The notes below the pieces were generated by a model, which saw nothing but the letters and a program-made list of their open reading frames with translations, was not told the DNA's origin and did no database searches. Positions 1 to 12,800 of a stretch of 64,000 bases of DNA are shown here, in pieces. The stretch is from Callaeas wilsoni. Taxonomy: Eukaryota; Chordata; Aves; Passeriformes; Callaeidae. The stretch is from positions 1 to 64,000 of the forward strand of contig VWPU01004420.1 in the NCBI GenBank assembly GCA_013398955.1. Reading direction: 5' to 3'. Made by a program: the position numbers and the translations under genes. The first letter of the stretch is position 1, and each line of letters opens with the position of its first letter.

Positions 1-245
1 CGGGCCGGGGAGGCTCGGGCCGGGGAAGGCCCGGCGGCGGCCGGGGGAAGCGCCAGGGCGGCGGTCCGCGGCGGCGGATAGCCCTGCGAGCGAGCTGGCT
101 CGGGGCCGACCCTCCCCGCAGCCGGCGTGGCCGCCTGGAGCCCTAGGGAAGGCCCCATGTGGCCCCAGGTGCCTGCCGCCGTCCCTTGGCTTGGGAAAGC
201 GCATCCCATCATGCTGGCGCTCAGCTGTGGTGAAACAAACATCCG
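1..245. promoter_or_regulatory. GC-rich CpG island edge, probable 3' flank of SRFBP1 promoter island
   Basis: The first ~245 bases are very rich in G, C and CpG dinucleotides (GGCGGCGG, GCGGTCCGCGG, GAGCGAGC), then composition drops abruptly to the AT-rich state of the rest of the window. It lies 5' of the first recognised SRFBP1 exon on the same strand. I searched it for a first coding exon ending in codons like N-N-E before a GT donor, as expected from the mammalian N-terminus, and found none. I therefore infer that exon 1 is just upstream and that this is the start of intron 1 or the 5' UTR edge of the island. No TATA box is evident. Promoter activity is inferred from composition and position only. 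Confidence 0.6.
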
Positions 246-1929
246 TCCGGTGAAGTTAAGCTACTTCTAGGAGAGTGGCACGCGATTTCTACACGTGTGC
301 CTCGGTGCGACGTCCTGTCCCTGAGTGTCGTTTTATCACGCCTGTCTTGCTATGTTTGTGTTCACACTGAAGCTTTGCAGGTGATGTAGTGGACCCACCA
401 AAGCCCCAGCTGCCTGTCTCCTGAATGGCAAAGATATGGTTGCCTTATTTTCTTGGACATGGAGGGACTGAAAATGAAAAAATTCGTGGGTTACAGCTAA
501 CTTCTTCCTGTTCTGTAAGAAGTTTGGCGTTTCATATTTATTTCAGTGTATTTTTTTCCTCTTTATAATGTGAATTCGGTTATATGTGTTTCACTTGTGA
601 TGGGTTTTGCTTACATATTTGCAAATCATTATAACAGTTTAGAATAGCTGGCAGTTCTGCTGAGCATGTGTGGTATGAACGGCTGCACTTGGCACTGTAC
701 ACTTCCAGAATTCCACATAATTAACAGCTTGATTACTGTTTGTTATCAGCAGAACAAAAATTACTTTGTTTTAGGCATGTAGTAACTTGGAGAGGGATTG
801 ATTTGCAAGTTGATTTCCTGGTCAAGAATTTAATGAAGTGTAGTCTCTTCATCAGGAAAAATGTTTGATAGAACATGAAATTGAGATATTTCCTCAGTAA
901 TTTTTGGTTCTTGCTGTGAGCAAATGTAAGGTCAGAAATGAGTGATTTGACATTGAAATATACCTGTAAATCACCAAGGAAAGAAGAGGATATTTGATTC
1001 ATTGTTGTAGTGTGGACTTTCTTTGATTCAAGTTTGGGTGATGTTTTGTAGTCTTTCACCACAAAGATGCCAATATAACAAAGGATGAAAACAGAAGCAT
1101 TATTTGACTGAGGAGTTCTTCAGAAAAAGAGTACAATAAGTTTCCGTACAAAAGATTGGAAAATTTCAGTAGAGACGCTGGGAATGTCATTTCATCTTAT
1201 ACTTCAAACATAGCCTTTCCTAAGAAGAAACTGAAAGTACGTTCTGGAAGAGGTAGCTTTCACTAGTTTCTACAAGAAGTGGACACTGTAATAATAGGTC
1301 TATCTGAGATGTGAGGTAGGACAGAGACTGAAATCCTGGATGCCATGTCTTCAACAGGGACAGAAGGTCAGTCTGGCTTAGAGTAGGATGGAGACCTAGC
1401 ATGGATAGATTAAAAAGTGTTTTCCATTTCTATGCATGTGTTCTTTTGTAAGTGTCAGAGCTGTATTAATTACTGTGGTGTTTAGTTACAAAATGTGAAG
1501 TAAATTGTTTACCAATACCTGGATATTTCCTATCTCCATAACAGATACCCTCTGTGTATTTGTTACAGAGATGCCCTTGTAAGAAAGCATTTTGAGAGGA
1601 AAAATCATATCTTCCTCTAATAAGAAATGAAATGGAGGAATTTTATGTAAGACCGTGTTTAAGGGAATGATTTTTGAAAATGCAGTCTATTGAATAATGT
1701 TTCTTGTGTATTCTTCCGATTTGCTAAGGGAAAGCAAATTACAGAGCAGCTGTATTCTGTGCATCTTCAGCTTTTCACAATCAGGCAGTACTAGGGGTCA
1801 TAGAGGTTTTTTTCCCCATTAGGCCATATACAGTAGGCATGATGGTATTTGTTGCAGACACAACCTTGTGACCCTTATATAGCTGATAAACTTGTTTGTC
1901 TTTGCTGGATTTACAGGAGTTTATTATCT
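246..1929. other. Intron 1 sequence, no recognisable feature
   Basis: AT-rich unique-looking sequence. Short reading frames of 109 and 60 codons on the minus strand resemble no family I know and sit in ordinary intronic composition. Nothing else is seen. Confidence 0.6.
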
Positions 1930-2250
1930 GAAAGGGGTCTACAAGAAGGCCAGAGAGAGACTTTTCTCAAAGGCGTGCAGAGATAGTACAAGAGGGAATG
2001 GCTTTAAATTGAAAGAGAGTAGATTTAGATTAGATATTAGGAAGAAATTCTATGCTATGAAGGTGGTGAGGCACTAGCGTGTGTTGGAATATGTGGATGC
2101 CCTGTCTGTGGAGGTGTTTAAGGCCAGGTTGGATGCGCTTTGAGCAACCTGGTCCAGTGGGAGTTGTCCCTCCCCATTGCAGCAAGGTTGGAACCAGGTG
2201 ATCTTTAAGGCCCCTTTCAACCCAAACCATTCTGTGAAATTCTGCGATAT
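1930..2250 (+). mobile_element. CR1 LINE, 5'-truncated 3' end
   Basis: This matches the 3' terminal part of avian CR1 (chicken repeat 1) non-LTR retrotransposons in sense orientation. Recognisable blocks in order are AGATTAGATATTAGGAAG, GGTGGTGAGGCACTAG, GGTGTTTAAGGCCAGGTTGG, GAGCAACCTGGTCCAGTGGG and GATCTTTAAGGCCCCTTTC, ending in a degenerate ATTCTGTG-type octamer repeat typical of the CR1 tail. Only about 320 bases remain, so no reverse transcriptase or endonuclease is present. Several CpG-derived and other substitutions indicate an old copy. It lies in the same orientation as SRFBP1, inside intron 1. Confidence 0.92.
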
Positions 2251-5200
2251 TATACTTACATATTTCTGGTTTTAATTCTGGCAAAGAAAGACTTCTGCTT
2301 TTAATTAACATAAAATACCGTGTCCTTCTAAATGGTGGAATCTTAAGGAATTCTAGGATGATTGATTTCAAAATTTTTTTTACCAATTCATATTTTGTTT
2401 ACAGGAAGAGCAAATAGTCTTAAGACCGGTGTTTCTCAGTGATATAAACTGGCACTTATCTTAATGTTAGTTGACCTTTATTTTAATTACTTACTGGTTT
2501 ATATTTGATATTAGTGGCTAACAAATAGTTATAAGTGGCAAAAAAACTCATTTGTTTTGCTTGTCTACTACATGAGGTGTTTATGTGCTTTGAAACTAGA
2601 GGACATTTAGTTGCATGATGATTGAATGATGATGATGATGACTAAGAAAATCCTCCAGGTAAATGAGACAAATAGTGGACTGTGATGCCTGTCTCCTTTC
2701 TGAGAGCTTTTGAACTCACTGGCTAATTTCAGAGAAATTGGAAAGGAGTGGAGACCGCAGAAGTTGTTGGTCTTCAGATTTTTTTTAATTATAATTGGGT
2801 TAAGGAATAGTACCTCCATGGAGCAATATTCTCCCAGCTGTTCTGATCTATAAGGAAAAAAGAATGAAAATATACTGTTTAGGTGACTGTATGAATGAGA
2901 GATTTAAGGTAGCTCTACAATGTTAAGGACCCAGGGTGAAAAGAGGAAATTGCAATTTTTGTGATGGATAGTAAGGAAAATCATAATCAATTATTCACAA
3001 ATAATTAGTTTAGAAATTTCATTAATCTTTCTTTACATGGAAAGTTGTTTATAGCAGTGTAAATGTTTCAAAATGTCACACTATTTCCACGTTAACAAGT
3101 AGGACTTGTGCCAAAAGTGTATAAATACTTTTTTTTTTCTCTAATTGAATATATACCTGGATAATAACAGAAAAAAAGCAACATCTTGGCAGAACAGTCA
3201 GCAAGATCCAGTAATATTGGGAAGCCATCTTGCTGCTGGTAAATAGTGTGGTAGAGTTTCAGTGTGACTGCATGACTGAAAAATTGAGTTTGGAAGGGGT
3301 TGAGAATCAGAATTTTTTTGTAATCCAGCCATTGTATTACTGTGTGGGATTGCTGCATTTTGATAACTGCCCAAGGAAGAATTGGGTGGGGAGGGAGGGA
3401 GGATGGGTGCAAAGGAAATAAAAAACACAGAAAATTGGAACAAAGTGAAACAGTGAAGACTACAGGTTTTGGGAAAGAAGAAAATGCAATATTTCTCACC
3501 ATTTTCTACTCATTGTGTTCATTGAAACACAGGAAACCATAAGTCGTAGAATGAAAATTTCAGTTTTGCAATTCCATATTCACTGCATATGATCTTACTT
3601 TTGAAGAGTTTATCTGTATTAAGCCTAATTGTATTCTCCAGTTGTCCTTACTCTGACATGTGGGGTGAAGGAATCGTTTTAAAAACATATTGTCTTGAAT
3701 ATATTACCTGTTTTAAAAAGCTTTCTAAGAAATTTCAGGTGTCTTGCCACAGAATAGCTTCCAAAGTTAAACTTTTCTGGAAACATTTGCTAGATGGCAG
3801 CACATAATCATCAACTGCCATGGACAAGGGCAAGTTTGAAGGGAGATAGCTCATATTTAAAGTGAAAAATTATCCTTGTTGATCAGCAGTACACAATAGT
3901 ATGAAACAGAAGCTATTGAATGGGAACCGTACAGATTTCTAGGGGTTTTTTCAGAACCTGTGCTTCTTAAATTATATTATTCAGTTTTTACAGTCATAAT
4001 CTGCTGTCAGTGTTGTATTATTGCAACAAATACAGTTATCTTTCTACACTTGGTTGGGGTTTTTTTTCGAATATTCTGTTTGCAGCTACCTCAAGGAGCT
4101 ATGCTGCAGAAAGCTCATGAAGCTAATGCAAATGAAGTCTGTATATAGTGTTTTAAAAATAAGTGTTCTAATGTGTACCTCCATGAATGCTGTAATGGTT
4201 AAAGTTGAGTATAAGTAAGGTGCCATATTATATAAAGCAAATTCTTAGAGTTAAGAGTTGTTTCTGTCTGTGGGACACGCAAATCAAATTTTCCAAACCT
4301 GATAGCGAAACTTTGGTATCAGGTGAATTTTTCTCTTAAATTTGTAATAATTAATCACATGCAGACAAAATAATTTTTCTCTGTATTTACAAAGCTATAG
4401 GGTTTAGATAATGAAAGCTGATGTCTTCATAATGCTTGTCATCCACGATAGAATTTTTCTTTTTTTTCCTAAAAGGTAGAATCACAATAAAACCGTATGT
4501 TGAGAATGATATGTGCAGACATATTTTTCAGTCTGCCAAGCAAAGTCCAGAATTAAATTTGTTATGTGGGGAGCTTGGTAATGAAGCTCAAGGTGATGGT
4601 ATTTTGCGTCCCAGCTGTATTGTGATACTCTACATGACAACACTCAGCTCTTCTACTCTTTAGATGCAGGGCTGACATCCTGGCATCAGATTTAGCTGGG
4701 CAGCAATTTAGGTACTGGCACGTTTAGAAAGCAATCTGGACATGTGAATTAAGAATTTAGATTGATGTATGGCAAAGTCGAGTATAAGTAGCGTGGCTGA
4801 TAATGAAAAAAATCAGACTAAAAGCTATGGGGAATAACTTTAACTTACGGAGAAATACTGAGATACAGTCTCTGGAAGTCTGCAACTGCAGTCTTGAGTT
4901 TTAGCTGTAGTTCAGTAATTATACAGAACTATATCTCTAATTATTGAACCTTTTATCGCAGTGCAAACAGAAGTAAATGTATATTTCGAGATGCTCACAT
5001 AAAGACCGAGTTGTCTTGGTGTAGCATCGGTATGTGTTGTGTTTGTCCTTAGGTGGTCAGACATAACTAAGATCAAAAACAAAAAGGAAAGAGCTGTTCA
5101 AATTGCATTTATGCATTTCTTCATTCACAAATTGCAGAAAGTTCAAGTACATCCTTTTGTAAGTGAATAATTTTTGGTTGCCGAAGTTTCGGTATAGCAG

Positions 5201-6419
5201 TAAAGAGAACATGGTCTGAACTGAATATCAGGAAAGAGTAGGGGAGGGGGAAATTTGACAGGGTCATTCATTCTTCCTGAAGCTGAATTGACTTCCATAA
5301 TCAAGAACTGCCTCATGATTTTTGTAAGGTGCACTAATTGTGAAAGATCTGAGTTTTCACTCCTGCTAGTCCTTAGAGTATTATACATTTCTAGTTTTTA
5401 TACAGTAGGTCCAGCATGCTTGTATAAATACTTTTGAATTGATACAAATAAAATTAACTTAAAGTTTTTTAGTCTTTGAATGGTCACCACTTTTGCAAGA
5501 AGCATTCTGTACAAAGTGAGTTTAAGACCTAACCGTGGAATTTATTTGCGGTTACTTAAGATCTTCCTTGTTTTCAGCCTTTTTCACCATTATGTATGAT
5601 AAGCGTATCACTCAGATGTGATGTACCTCTCTGTGTTTTTGTTGACTTGGGATGATAAATTAGACATATAATTCAAAGTTTTGTTTATTCATGGTCTGGT
5701 TTTTTACCCACATTTTATTCTATAGAAACTGAGAGAGTTTTTTACATTGAAGTGCCTTACATGTAAGGCTTTTTGTGGAGAATTGCTTTGCAGTTCAGAC
5801 AGAGGAGATGTGCCCCTGAAGGAGTGTGATTCTCCAACTGTGGTTTCACAAGCGTCTGGACCTGCTGCTTCTAAATCTGGGGCTTCTCACTCACCCATTA
5901 AGCCACATGGTCTTGCCTCCCTCTTCTTTTATTGTAAGAAGTTTGTTGCTAGGGGAGTTTTCTACTACACATTGATGGTAGCAGGGTCTTACAAGCAAGT
6001 GGGAGCAGCAGGAATGTGGGACACGAGATGAGTGGGATGGACACAGAGGTGGAGAGCTACAGGGAGTGAGCTGTTTGGTTGGCTGATAGAGCTGTGCTGT
6101 TTTTCATCTCGCGTAGGTGTTTCTCTTTAAGCAGTGGCTTTCTATGAAATAAACATAGGATTTGGGGAGGGTATGGAACCAGCAAAACCTAAAATAAGGT
6201 GATATATAATGTGCAGTTATGTTGTCTGGCATGTGTTAGAGAAGATAACTAGTGGTCAAGGCTGTAAAGGCAGGAGAATTAGAGAGTTCAAAGGAGAAGA
6301 CAAAGGAGCCCTTATATTTGTCTAATCTTGATAGCTTTACATAATGAGTTCATAGGAGAGTAGTTACAAATCAGCTTGAAAGAAGAATCTTAAAATTTCA
6401 GTGCTGTGTAGGTATACAG
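2251..6419. other. Intron 1 sequence, mostly unique
   Basis: AT-rich sequence with no recognisable exon or mobile element. It contains a short ATG-repeat microsatellite at 2626-2641. A motif related to AAAGTTGAGTATAAGTA occurs at about 4201 and again at about 4775, too short to call a repeat. A 94-codon frame at 5747-6031 on the plus strand has no recognisable domain, and I treat it as chance. Confidence 0.55.
2626..2641. repeat. Short trinucleotide microsatellite (ATG)n
   Basis: About five uninterrupted ATG units. Short and probably of no functional importance. Confidence 0.8.
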
Positions 6420-6545
6420 GTGCCTAAGATGCTCTGTGGTCAAAATTGAAGCTGTGGCACTGCCAAGATCTGTTTATCCCTGAATAATTTGTGATCTTAA
6501 ATACTTCCTTGAACCTGGTCATACAGTCTCTTACATGTCACTAAG
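6420..6545 (+). repeat. Copy A of a duplicated ~130-base segment of unknown family
   Basis: This segment and 7923-8059 share a series of matching blocks in the same order and orientation: GATGCT(C/T)TGTGGTCAA, TTGAAGCTGTGG, GGCACTGCCAAGATCTGT, TATCCCTG, CTTAAATACTTCCTTGAA and CAGTCTCTTA(C/A)ATGTCACTAA. Copy A lacks about ten bases (GATGACTGTT region) present in copy B. The two start about 1.5 kb apart. I do not recognise the unit as CR1, an LTR or a known SINE. It could be a local duplication or two members of an undescribed low-copy repeat. Confidence 0.85.
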
Positions 6546-7922
6546 TTTATATTTATTTTTTGGGAAGTATGACTAAGGGGGAAAAAACTATCTCTTACCT
6601 GTTGCAAAAGAACAAGTTGCAGTTCAGTAATAAGATGGAGGAAAATGTAATATTTGAGTTGTATTTCTAACAGTAATTACAAAATTAACACTTGGGCCTT
6701 CGTGGGCCTTCTTTTAAAATGCTTTTTGCTGTCGTGGACAAGTTGATGTGAGCATTCAGGTTTTTAGTGTATTAGATCCAAAGATCCAAATGGCTTCTAT
6801 TACTTAAGGTGTGTTGTGATATTTTAAAGTACATTCCTAAGCCTTCCTTACAGTGATGAAAAAGAATCCTAGATGGAAAGTTTGAAAGTAACACTGACAG
6901 AGTGCTGTAGACACTACTGTGTGTAAAGCAGTTTGAAATACTGGGCAGCTAGTCCAGTGTAGTGATCCAGCGTCTCACTGAAATAAAGTACCCCCAAAAA
7001 TCTATTTGTTTGCTGTTACCTGGGCTGTGTTGTAATCGAGGAGTCCCTTAGGGCAATTTAATATTTGTGTCTGCTGTCTTTATATGAAGGGGAAGTGAGA
7101 CTTCAGGTGAGGCATCTGACCAGTTGCCTGGTATTGGACTGAGCTGTGAGATGTCTTACTGCTCATAATTCAAAATATAGTCTTGTCCTTTAAGGCATGA
7201 CGCTGTCTGATGGAGGAAAATTTTTAGTTTAATGGCTTAGTTGTAATAAAACTTTCCAGTAATTGAGAAAGCTGATATATAGGTTCCCTCAGTCTGAGAT
7301 GAGTTGAATCCTGTGAATCTCAATAACCAGCAGAGTGCACTAATCACAAATACTAACAAATACTGTTGCTGGGCTACTGTCTGGCAAAGAAGGGCGATTT
7401 TATGGAGTGAGGGGAGCCTGGTCATGTATTTCACCAGTGGGAGCATTTCCGTAGGAAAAGTCCTTGACAGTGCTCCAAGGGCTGCTTATCCAACAATTAG
7501 CATAAAATACATGAGCTCCCTGAAAGGAAAAACTGAAACTCAGAATTCTTTACTCCTGAGAAAATTCGTCTTGCTGATCTACAGATGAGTTCTCTTTTTC
7601 TATTTTCTCTCTCGTTTATGAGCTTTATTTCATCCAGGACCTATACAGTATGCTGGCCAAGCCATTTTCTTGAAGTGTAAGTATTTACCCTAGACCCCTA
7701 TACTAGGTTTTTCAGTTCTGTTAAGTGCCCCAGCACCTAGACTGTTCCTCAGATGGTGGACACCAGTTCTTGTACTCTTCTGAGCTATCAGCCAGTATGG
7801 TTCAGCTGTATCACAGAGTCTCTGTCTCTTGGTCAGCTTAAGCCAGCTTTAAATTAATCTGTGACCACTTCAAAATTAATCTTAAGGTAGAGTGGATACT
7901 TGGGTACTTTTGAAAAAGTATG
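6546..7922. other. Intron 1 sequence between the two copies of the duplicated unit
   Basis: AT-rich sequence with no recognised exon or repeat. Overlapping 69- and 94-codon frames on opposite strands near 7237-7588 resemble nothing known. Confidence 0.5.
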
Positions 7923-8059
7923 AGTGTCTAGGATGCTTTGTGGTCAAGTTGAAGCTGTGGATGACTGTTGGCACTGCCAAGATCTGTGTATCCCTGTCTT
8001 GCACATGGTCTTAAATACTTCCTTGAAGCTGGTTCTGCAGTCTCTTAAATGTCACTAAA
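7923..8059 (+). repeat. Copy B of the duplicated ~130-base segment
   Basis: Direct-orientation partner of 6420-6545. Similarity starts at GTGTCTAGGATGCT and ends at ATGTCACTAAAG. Sequence on both outer sides appears to diverge immediately, so the duplicated unit seems to be only this long. Mismatches are scattered, indicating the copies have been separate for a considerable time. Family unknown. Confidence 0.85.
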
Positions 8060-9531
8060 GTCTTGGAAAGGCATATAAACAAGCTATGAGAACTGAGAAA
8101 AGATAAATTTCTACACAATTCAAAACTAAACAGCTAATCTTTTCCATCAGTTCATACTGGCAAATCACTATGTTTTTTTCTGTATATTACAAGTCTGTTC
8201 AAAGTTGGAAAGAAAACACGGCTTTCTTTTTAAACTCTGGAATACTTGGCAGCAGTCATTTTAGCTCTGTGGAAATGCATGTAAAAATTCTTGCATTAGT
8301 TGTGTTACTAATAAATAATTGTAGGCACAACAGTTGCTTGAAGGAGGAGAAGAAAGTTGTGTTACACTGGGCTTGATTTCAGCTTAAAACAGTTCAAGTG
8401 TTAAATTGCTGACATTCTTTTACAGACCATGTAAATGTCCTAAGGAAAAGGTCTTTTGAAAGCTTATGAAATTTCCAAACTTATACTCTGTGAGATAGAA
8501 TTCTGAGGAATTGTGGCTTTTTTTCCCCTAGGAACTGTTCCAGCAGCTGTTTCTAAAGTGTCTAGAGTTGCCACATCATCAGTTTTACTAATATTAGCAG
8601 CAAATTCTAATCTGCTTGCTCTTCACACAGATTTTTTCAACAGGTTGCTGAAGCAATTAAGTATGGCTAACAAGGCAGTTTTTTACTTCTGGCAGTATTG
8701 TATACAGCCGTTATCGGACTACTGTACTTGAGGACAGTAATGAAAACTTTTTCTTAGCTCAAGTGGTTTATATAAAGTGTGTGTGGTAGGCCACGTAGGC
8801 TAGTAAGATGCTCTCATAAAACAAAAACATCTGTGGTTCCTTGGTGTGGTAGTGTACAATAATGAAAAAAACATGCAAACGGTCATGGGAAACTTTGTAA
8901 CTTTTATTTTAAAGGAACTGTGAGGTACTTGCAGTCACAGTGTAGTTTTTTTGTTAAATGTAATTTATGGCTATATATGCCTGAGTAAAATACAATTTAA
9001 AAATGGTTGTGTTACAGTAAATGTGCATAATTGCTTACTGCTGTCCTTGCAGAGGTCTTTCAGCAGCCTTTACATTGCTGGGTCTGGAACTTGTTGCGAA
9101 ATGAAGAAGGAAGCAAGACTGAAATGGGTGTAGAAGGGAAGGTGTGGTGTTAGACTTTTTCATAGTAGAATTTGAGGGCTTAAGGGAGATGTTCCTAGAA
9201 GGAGAATAGTAGTCAATTGTGAATTCATTGCAAATTGCTCATTGGTACACAATGATAAAATTCTTTTGTCTTGTACTGCAGAGAGGTCAGTAGTGAAGAG
9301 CAATTAACAGAAAAGTGAAGCGGCCAACTGCTAAATTAAGTGACTCTTCTGAATGACTTTCAAGTCACATAAAGGAAAGGGATTTAAAATTCTTGTACTG
9401 ATTTTATATGAAAAAAATTACCATTATGTTATTTCCTTTGCAAAGAAGGGTCACAGTGATACCTGTTTATTCATATGGCATTTAATACCAAATGAAACTC
9501 TGCATAGAAAAAGAACCTGAGGTAGATTGCT
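8060..9531. other. Intron 1 sequence, nothing recognised
   Basis: AT-rich sequence. Only small unsupported frames of up to 72 codons are present, and no repeat family is recognised. Confidence 0.5.
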
Positions 9532-9842
9532 CTCTACAACTACCTGAAAGGAGGTTGTAGTGAGGTGGGAATTGGTCTCTTTTCTCAAGCAACAGGACAA
9601 GAGGAACTGGCATCAAGTTGTGCCATATTGGCTGTTAGGGACCATTTCTTCACCTAAAGGGTTGTCACGCACTGCAACAGGATGCTCAGGGTAGTGACTG
9701 AGTCATCATTCCTGGAAGTATTTAAAGATGTGTAGATGTGGCACTTAGGGACATGGTTCAGTAGCTGGGTTGGCAGTGTTTAGTTTACGGTTAGGCTTTA
9801 TCATCTTAAAGGTGTTATTCGATGTAAATGATTCTGTGAATC
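9532..9842 (+). mobile_element. CR1 LINE 3' end of a different subfamily
   Basis: Begins at CTCTACAACTACCTGAAAGG and continues with GGTTGTAGTGAGGTGGG, AACAGGACAAGAGGAACTGG, TTTCTTCACCTAAAGGGTTG, GTGTAGATGTGGCACTTAGG, GACATGGTTCAGTAG and ATCTTAAAGGTG, ending at AAATGATTCTGTGAA. These blocks belong to the avian CR1 subfamily whose 3' part reads 'gacatggttt agtgg', distinct from the subfamily at 1930-2250. It is a 5'-truncated copy of ~310 bases in sense orientation, with no coding capacity. Divergence is moderate to high. Confidence 0.87.
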
Positions 9843-12800
9843 CTCTTTGCTGTTTTATGAGGACACATATGAGAAAATACAAGGTCATGTACAGGTACAT
9901 TAATATAGGAAGAGATGAGTGGATGAAAGCTGTTTGCACAAGAGGCTGGGAAGAATTGTTCTGAATAGCAACTGGTTCCAAGGAGTGAATGGGGGATTTC
10001 ATCCAGAGGCATATATCACTGAGGAAATGCTGCAGAGATTATGAATATCACAGGAGAGCATACCTTACATGGATAAGGTAGGAATTCCAGACAATAAAAG
10101 ACAGAAGGGCAGTTGAAGGGAAGGGAAGGAGCTTGTAAGTATTTAAGTGTTAGAACAGACAAAAATGATGGGTGGGTGATGAGGTGTGTTGAACAAGATG
10201 AAATAGGTGAGGAATTAGGAGAGCTTATAAGGACAGGAAAGAGGAAATCAGTTTTGTAAGAAAAACCTACAGATTGAAGAAAAGGGTAGCAAGCTTCAGA
10301 AGAAGGATATCTTCCAACAGAACCGGCACTTGGTGTGGTAGAGAAATTGTCAATGACTGGAAAAAGAACACACCATTGGGCAGACAGGTAAATGTGAGAG
10401 CTCTTGTTCTGTCACAACAAAGAAGATTTTACCAGAATTTTCAAGCATTGCTCCAGGTTGTTAATAAGTCATACTGGGATGGTTGTGTACAAATCTCTTG
10501 TAGATTTGGCATCTTGGCAACTGATGGAGAACAATTTGTGGAAAGATATTTAAATAAATGAATAGATGTCAGACATCTGGCAGGGATATTTTAAGTGCTT
10601 TATTCCTTCTACTTTTCATACTTGTCCTTTTCCCCAGTTTCTGTTGGTGTCATGAAGAAACTTCTAGGAAGAATGCAGATTATTAGATTTTTGGGGTTTT
10701 TTTAAACACTGACTTTCCCATGTGTTTGTGTTTGTGAAAAATTCTCATCATGAAATTGTTTTTTTTTAAACTGATCTGAGGGAATAAGGAATACTACTGG
10801 TGTAGCAAGGTAATTTTCCATTCCCACTAGCAAGAATTCTTCCCATCCTTCTGAAAAGACTGAAAAGTAGCTTATATGGCAGTGCCACCTAAAAATTCTT
10901 TTGTAATTTATTTTTTTACGTAAATCTATAACTACTGACTGAGAGAAAGTTCCCACAAAAAATATAAGTCATAGAGACGTAATAGAAAGCACCTTAAGGG
11001 ATGAGCAGTTTGCTGTGGAAGGCAGGACAGTATTTCAGAGTTTGTCAGGCTGATAATACTGCAGCATGTTTGAAGCCAATGGAAGTTTACCTCACATTCT
11101 GGTAATGTTCATAGTCTTTGGCTGAATATTCATTCTGTTTGGAAGTGTAAGTCAGAAAGATCTGTGATGCAAATTTTGGATTTCCCTTATATGAGGTTTT
11201 CATCAGAGTGTGTTTCTTGAGGCCATGGCTTTTGCTGGTCACTGGCATGAATAGGGGTTGTACTTTTATATACTCTCTGGATGCATTTTGATACTTACTT
11301 TTTATATGCATGTCAGTTGTCTGTGCTAGGAGCACCGTAACGCACATCAAAAGTTAGACTTGATAGTCTATTAGTAAAAGAAGTCTCATGCTTCTTCAAA
11401 GAAATTTGGGGTTGGTAACATTTTTTGAATAAGAAGACCTTTTTTTAAGAAGAAAGGCAAGAGTACCAAATACTTTGAAAGTCATAAACCACAAACACAT
11501 CTTTTCTGTTCTTTCCCTATTTTCTTGTTCTCTTTTCTTTTTTTAACAAAGGATTTTTTCCTTTAAAAATATGGATACTAAATCCTTATTATTTGTTTCT
11601 CAACAGCTTTTTTTCCAGGCATAAGAAAAAATTGGTTATGTTTTTTGTTTGGTTGGTTGTGGTTTTTGGTGGGGTTTTTTTCCTCCTGGAACTCAACTCA
11701 CTAATTTTTGTTTGATCAATGTTTTGGACTCTAATATCATTCAGTGCTTTTCTTGTTATGGTGTGTCATTCCATGACATACCACTCTACTTACTTTCTGT
11801 GTGAAGGTTTTTGTTACAGTCTTGTGATGCTACTTCTATAGATGATTTCTTTGTCTTTTTAAATGTTGTATGTGTCATATGAGAACATCAGACAAGAAAG
11901 CACACTCTTGGAAGTTACAGATTAGACAGGAGAAACTTTTATTGTTATTTTAAAATACACTTGCAGGACTGAAATTTCAGGTTGTGAGGAGATTGTGACA
12001 CAGAGAGCTGCTTATCCCTCCAAAATGTATCAATACTGATGATACTTACTCGTATAATGAAAATTATCTGTAACTGTTGCAAGAGGTAACTTGAGGCATG
12101 GTTTGCTTCTATCCAGAACACTGACTTGTGCTTTAGCAGCATTAGTTGGTAGTTTTTGTTGTTCCTTTTGTTGATAGTCGATGATTCCCCTTTTTTAATG
12201 GGAGTTTTCGCATACCTAAATAGCCTTCCAGCCTTTTTCCAGTACTTAGGCCACTTCTTACTTGTGTTGACAAAGGACAAACTTTACAGAGAAGGTGTTT
12301 GAAGAAAAATAGTTTAAATTTTAAAACAAAAAGATTGTTTTTCTTATCATAGTAAGATCAGTTACTTTCATAATGCAGGCTAAATGTATATTTATGGTCA
12401 ATCTAAAAATTGCAGTATTTAGCTAATTTTTTTAATCTTTCAGATTTAGGGAGAAACAGAAAATTATTTAGTAGGTATTTCTCCAACTTCAGCACTCCTC
12501 TGCTATGCTGTATTGTTTCATTTAATGAACTTGAAACCATTTTTCCTTAATTATTGCTTTATGCTTGCATAATAATAACAGCTATATAGTGACATTGAAA
12601 TAAAAATTTTGAAATGGGTGAGTCTTACTACAAAATGAGTGTTTGTGTTGAATGACAGATATAATAATAATAATGCATTTCCTGGTAGTATTAAGATATA
12701 AGTATTTGTCAAATACTGCAATGCTGTAACGTTGCATAGGCTTCCCATTCTTTCTGTGGCCTCTTACGAGACTAGTGTAAGCTGGGGGCAGTTGAACTAA

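Noticed and set aside
1..300. SRFBP1 exon 1 within the GC-rich start
   Set aside because: No short frame beginning with methionine and ending with the expected N-N-E-type codons before a GT donor is present. The only ATG frame there (from about 157) does not resemble the known N-terminus.
2600..2645. C/D-box snoRNA suggested by TGATGA motifs
   Set aside because: The TGATGA strings are part of an ATG microsatellite, with no paired D box and terminal stem.
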